From: Bifidobacterium stellenboschense | GTDB taxonomy: Bacteria > Actinomycetota > Actinomycetes > Actinomycetales > Bifidobacteriaceae | Assembly: GCF_000741785.1 (NCBI RefSeq) | Contig: NZ_JGZP01000016.1 | Location: forward strand, 62,001-126,000 | Direction of reading: 5' to 3' | DNA: 64,000 nt | Shown: positions 61,501 to 64,000 of the stretch, one piece after another | Layout: each line of letters starts with the position of its first letter | Numbering within the stretch: position 1 is the first letter of the stretch | Translations under genes and position numbers: made by a program | Notes under the pieces: model-generated | What the model was told of the DNA's origin: nothing | The model's database searches: none | Seen by the model: only the letters and a program-made list of their open reading frames with translations

Positions 61501-62325
61501 ATGGCCGACAGCGAGAACGGCAGGGAGACACCCGCCATGGCCGACAACGAGAACGACAAGAAGACACTTGCCATGACCGACAATGAGAACGGCGATAAGG
61601 AACCCATCACGACCGATGACGAGCATGTCGTCGTCGGCGCCCTTTTCCGAACCACCATCAGGGATTTCTACAGCGGCAAGCCCGTCGAGGTCACCGCCCG
61701 CTGGGTCGATCCCGAGACAACCGTCGTGACCGGCGGCCGCAAAGAGAGGGGACGCAATGGGGAGCTTCTCGAGGAGCCCATCCCGGTCATGATCGATGAC
61801 AGGCATTTCATTCCCGGGGCCTTCTTCCGAACCACCGTCGAGAACTCCTACACCGGGGAGCCCACCGATGTCATCGCCCGCTGGGGAAGTTCCGAGGGTT
61901 CCTTCATGGAGATGTCGGATTGCAAGCCCGTCTTCTTCTACGTCTACGAACATGAGTGGGGCTGGATACGCCGGTTGGTCCCCCTGGACGAGCACGGGGC
62001 CGACACGGTCTCAATCGAGAAGGTGACCGACCCCGATGAGATCGCCGTCGCCAGAAAGTGGCTCGAGCCGCTCGTCAGCGAGTTCACCCGCGGCGAATTG
62101 GAATGGCGTCACGCCGATGGCATCCTGCGTGTGACCAACAGGGTGGGGTTTGACCTCAAGACCGCCGTCGAACAGGTGGGTCGCATCTACTCGTTCCCGT
62201 TCAGCGACATGCTGCTGGACGCCCTCATCGACGAGTACGGCGCGACCGGAAGCACCATGAGCTCGTTCGTCGCGCTGTGGCGCGCCGCGGCGTATGTGGA
62301 GCGCAACGACGGCGGGAACCGGTGA
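61501..62325 (+). CDS. Unknown protein with N-terminal MADNEN repeats and a duplicated domain
   Basis: 274 residues from ATG 61501 (AAGGAGG eight bases upstream). The first 35 residues contain three copies of an approximately 12-residue repeat (MADSENGRETPA, MADNENDKKTLA, MTDNENGDKEPI). Then two related segments follow: VVVGALFRTTIRDFYSGKPV and FIPGAFFRTTVENSYTGEPT, each ending V(T/I)ARW, so a domain of about 60 residues is duplicated. The C-terminal 100 residues differ. No membrane segment. Family not recognised. Confidence 0.75.
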   Translation: MADSENGRETPAMADNENDKKTLAMTDNENGDKEPITTDDEHVVVGALFRTTIRDFYSGKPVEVTARWVDPETTVVTGGRKERGRNGELLEEPIPVMIDDRHFIPGAFFRTTVENSYTGEPTDVIARWGSSEGSFMEMSDCKPVFFYVYEHEWGWIRRLVPLDEHGADTVSIEKVTDPDEIAVARKWLEPLVSEFTRGELEWRHADGILRVTNRVGFDLKTAVEQVGRIYSFPFSDMLLDALIDEYGATGSTMSSFVALWRAAAYVERNDGGNR

Positions 62326-62343
62326 GCGTTATGCAAAAGCGTT

Positions 62344-62436
62344 GTTTTTGTGAAACGAACTGTGCCTGAAACCTCTGTTTTTGTGAAATTACGCTGGGTT
62401 GAAACCTCTGTTTTTGTGAAAAAGATTGATTTTCCA
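62344..62436. repeat. Three tandem 33-bp repeats
   Basis: GTTTTTGTGAAA starts at 62344, 62377 and 62410, exactly 33 apart. The first two units also share TGAAACCTCT at their ends. The third is truncated. Located upstream of the TatD gene. Confidence 0.85.
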
Positions 62437-62568
62437 ACGATTTGGCCTGGAATACGTGCTTCACCCCAAGCCGTTGGCGGTGGCCGGCGACAGAAGATAC
62501 CTGCCGTTGTACATGGCCGGATTGCTATAGGGGTATAGGGACCGGAATCGGCACGCCGCGCGCCTCGC

Positions 62569-62574
62569 TAGACT
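62569..62574 (+). promoter_or_regulatory. Leaderless promoter -10 box for the TatD gene
   Basis: TAGACT ends eight bases before the ATG at 62583. Confidence 0.55.
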
Positions 62575-62582
62575 GGGCGGGT

Positions 62583-63542
62583 ATGAGCAAGCATCATCAT
62601 CGCGACCGCAGTTGGGCTCCGGCACCGGAATCATTGCCGGAAGACGCCCACGTCATCGACAATCACACACACGTCGCATCCGTCGTGCCGTTCGCACGCG
62701 CGATGAGCCACGAGGCCGTCGCGAAGGGACAACCCGAAGTCCCTGTCTACGATGTCGATGAGCTGCTTGCGCAGGCGAAAACGGTCGGCGTGACCGGCAT
62801 CATTGACTGCGGCTGCGAGTACCCGAACCTCCAACGCGCGATCGACATGGCCGTCGACCACCCCGGCCAAGTCCACGCGGCCATCGCCATCCACCCGAAC
62901 GAGGCCGTGCGGCACGGGCATCGCGCCGTGGCCGGCCCGGACGGACTCGCCGTCACGTACAAGCCGTACCACGACGTGCCGTTCGACGAGGCCATGGCCG
63001 AGGTCGAACGCCTCGCACGCGCCTACCCGGACCAGGTCGTCGCGATCGGCGAGACCGGCATGGACCTGTTCCGCACCGGCGAGGGCGCGCTGGAACTGCA
63101 GCGCGAGGCGTTCCGCGCGCATATCGCGCTCGCCAAGGAGCTGAATCTGCCGATGCAGATCCACGACCGCGATTCGCACAAAGAGGTCATCGAGACGCTG
63201 CTCGCCGACGGCGCGCCCGAACGCACCGTCTTCCACTCGTACTCCGGCGACGCCGAGATGGCCGAGATCGCGCGCAAGCACGGCTGGTACCTGAGCTTCT
63301 CCGGCACCGTGAGCTACAAGGGCAACGAGGGGATCCGCGAATCATTGCGCATCGTCGGACTCGACCACGCGATGGTGGAGACCGACGCGCCGTACCTCAC
63401 GCCGATGCCGTACCGCGGGCGCACGAACGCGCCGTACATGATCCCGTACACGCTGCGCGCGATGGCCGACACGCTCGACCTGCCGCTCGCGGCGGTGGCG
63501 CGCGGCACCCGCGCCACCACGCGCGCGGTCTACGGCGTGTGA
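62583..63542 (+). CDS. tatD: TatD-family metal-dependent hydrolase
   Basis: 319 residues. TatD/YcfH amidohydrolase barrel: IDNHTHVAS (metal-binding HxH), AIAIHPNEA, VVAIGETGMDLFR with the bridging Glu, MQIHDRDSHKEVIETL, VFHSYSGDAEM and MVETDAPYLTPMPYRGRTN with the final Asp. Members are 3'-5' DNases or related hydrolases. The usual place after metG in many genomes supports a housekeeping role. Start chosen from the leaderless promoter; the frame runs open upstream. Confidence 0.93.
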   Translation: MSKHHHRDRSWAPAPESLPEDAHVIDNHTHVASVVPFARAMSHEAVAKGQPEVPVYDVDELLAQAKTVGVTGIIDCGCEYPNLQRAIDMAVDHPGQVHAAIAIHPNEAVRHGHRAVAGPDGLAVTYKPYHDVPFDEAMAEVERLARAYPDQVVAIGETGMDLFRTGEGALELQREAFRAHIALAKELNLPMQIHDRDSHKEVIETLLADGAPERTVFHSYSGDAEMAEIARKHGWYLSFSGTVSYKGNEGIRESLRIVGLDHAMVETDAPYLTPMPYRGRTNAPYMIPYTLRAMADTLDLPLAAVARGTRATTRAVYGV

Positions 63543-63816
63543 GGCGCGGCGGCGTGTGCGTGCGGTGACGGTGCGGTGACGCGGGTGCGGCGGCGGTGAC
63601 GATGGCACGGCGGCGCGGGTTTATCGGGCGAAGTGGGGGAGCGGTGGTGGATTTCCGCTGATTTCGCGGCGATGATTCGCACTGCTGGTGAATTTGTGGT
63701 GATTGCGTCGGCGGACTACGATGTGTGTCCGAAGAAAAGCGAGTGTGACGCAAGAGACGAAAGAGCATCGAGAACGGCAGGCAGTGTGAGGCCGCGCCGC
63801 ATGGAGGATTGAGCGT

Positions 63817-64000
63817 ATGGCTGACCGCAATCAGCAGACCAAACGCGCCCGCAAGGTGGTAAGCGGCACCGCGAACAATACGAGCAACAGTACGGGCGCC
63901 GGCGAGCTGGCCGGCGCGAACGAATCCGGCAAGGCCAAGGCCGCTTCGGTGAAGCCCCGACCGGACGACGGGCGCCAAGCGAAGGCCAAGGCGGAGAAGG
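63817..64000 (+). CDS. Unknown protein, 5' end only
   Basis: 61 codons from ATG 63817 (GGAGG nine bases upstream) to the window edge. The visible N-terminus is a Lys/Ala/Asn-rich disordered segment (KRARKVVSGTANNTSNSTG; KPRPDDGRQAKAKAEK), as seen before a membrane helix in many actinobacterial cell-envelope proteins. Nothing else can be said from this window. Confidence 0.7.
   Translation, partial: MADRNQQTKRARKVVSGTANNTSNSTGAGELAGANESGKAKAASVKPRPDDGRQAKAKAEK

Noticed and set aside
62344-62436. CRISPR array
   Set aside because: Period is only 33 bp with three units, so there is no room for repeat plus spacer, and no cas genes are in the window. The 21- and 23-bp arrays fail the same test.

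Overview
The window looks like a piece of a high-GC actinobacterial chromosome, most likely Bifidobacterium. It carries a xylose cluster with a ROK-type regulator, a class II aldolase, an actinobacterial-type ferredoxin/adrenodoxin reductase, HtrA, paired YhgE/Pip membrane proteins and a two-domain DivIVA-like protein. Several housekeeping genes have a -10 box only 6-8 nt before the start codon (leaderless mRNAs). The genus is inferred from gene content, not from any marker in the window.

Layout. 1-13.2 kb is accessory: an unknown protein running off the left edge; a divergent HTH/methyltransferase/S-subunit-like fusion with degenerate catalytic motifs; an HNH nuclease and an AT-rich unknown gene; a Sau3AI-type restriction-modification pair; two AAA/DUF4143 ATPases divided by an intergenic region packed with iterons and palindromes; Vsr and a DivIVA-like protein. 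13.2-32.3 kb is mostly core: GNAT, YbjQ-like, tRNA-Leu, nitroreductase, Tgt, HtrA, a P-type ATPase with repeat-derived insertions, L-asparaginase plus permease, FprA-like reductase, a beta-lactamase-fold protein and HtpX, with an exact parS sequence at 31153-31168. 32.3-40.9 kb holds xylA, xylB, a ROK regulator, CutC, tRNA-Gly and fructose-bisphosphate aldolase. 41-49.6 kb has a third DUF4143 ATPase, two coupled YhgE/Pip genes and rsmI. 49.8-57 kb is a second accessory island: a small membrane protein, RNase HI, four unknown proteins and an orphan VirD4/TraG-like ATPase, with three copies of an AT-rich near-palindrome that occur nowhere else in the window. 57-64 kb returns to core: LRV and AbiEi-like genes, metG, a duplicated-domain protein, TatD and the start of one more gene.

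The most unusual content is non-coding. Several unrelated short-repeat families recur with motif spacing near two helical turns: exact 23-bp arrays upstream of two DUF4143 ATPases; exact 21-bp arrays in inverted pairs at two loci; a 123-124-bp element with CTTAGGT inverted ends at three loci, two of them bracketing the asparaginase operon; and a 110-bp double-hairpin element at two loci in opposite orientation. A REP-like palindrome is scattered in intergenic DNA and has also invaded the P-type ATPase gene in frame.

How the parts work together. The m5C methyltransferase, Sau3AI-like nuclease and Vsr would form a restriction and mismatch-repair set. XylR-like ROK, xylA and xylB share a 16-bp operator-like site at both promoters. 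The asparaginase and the permease probably form an asparagine uptake and degradation operon.
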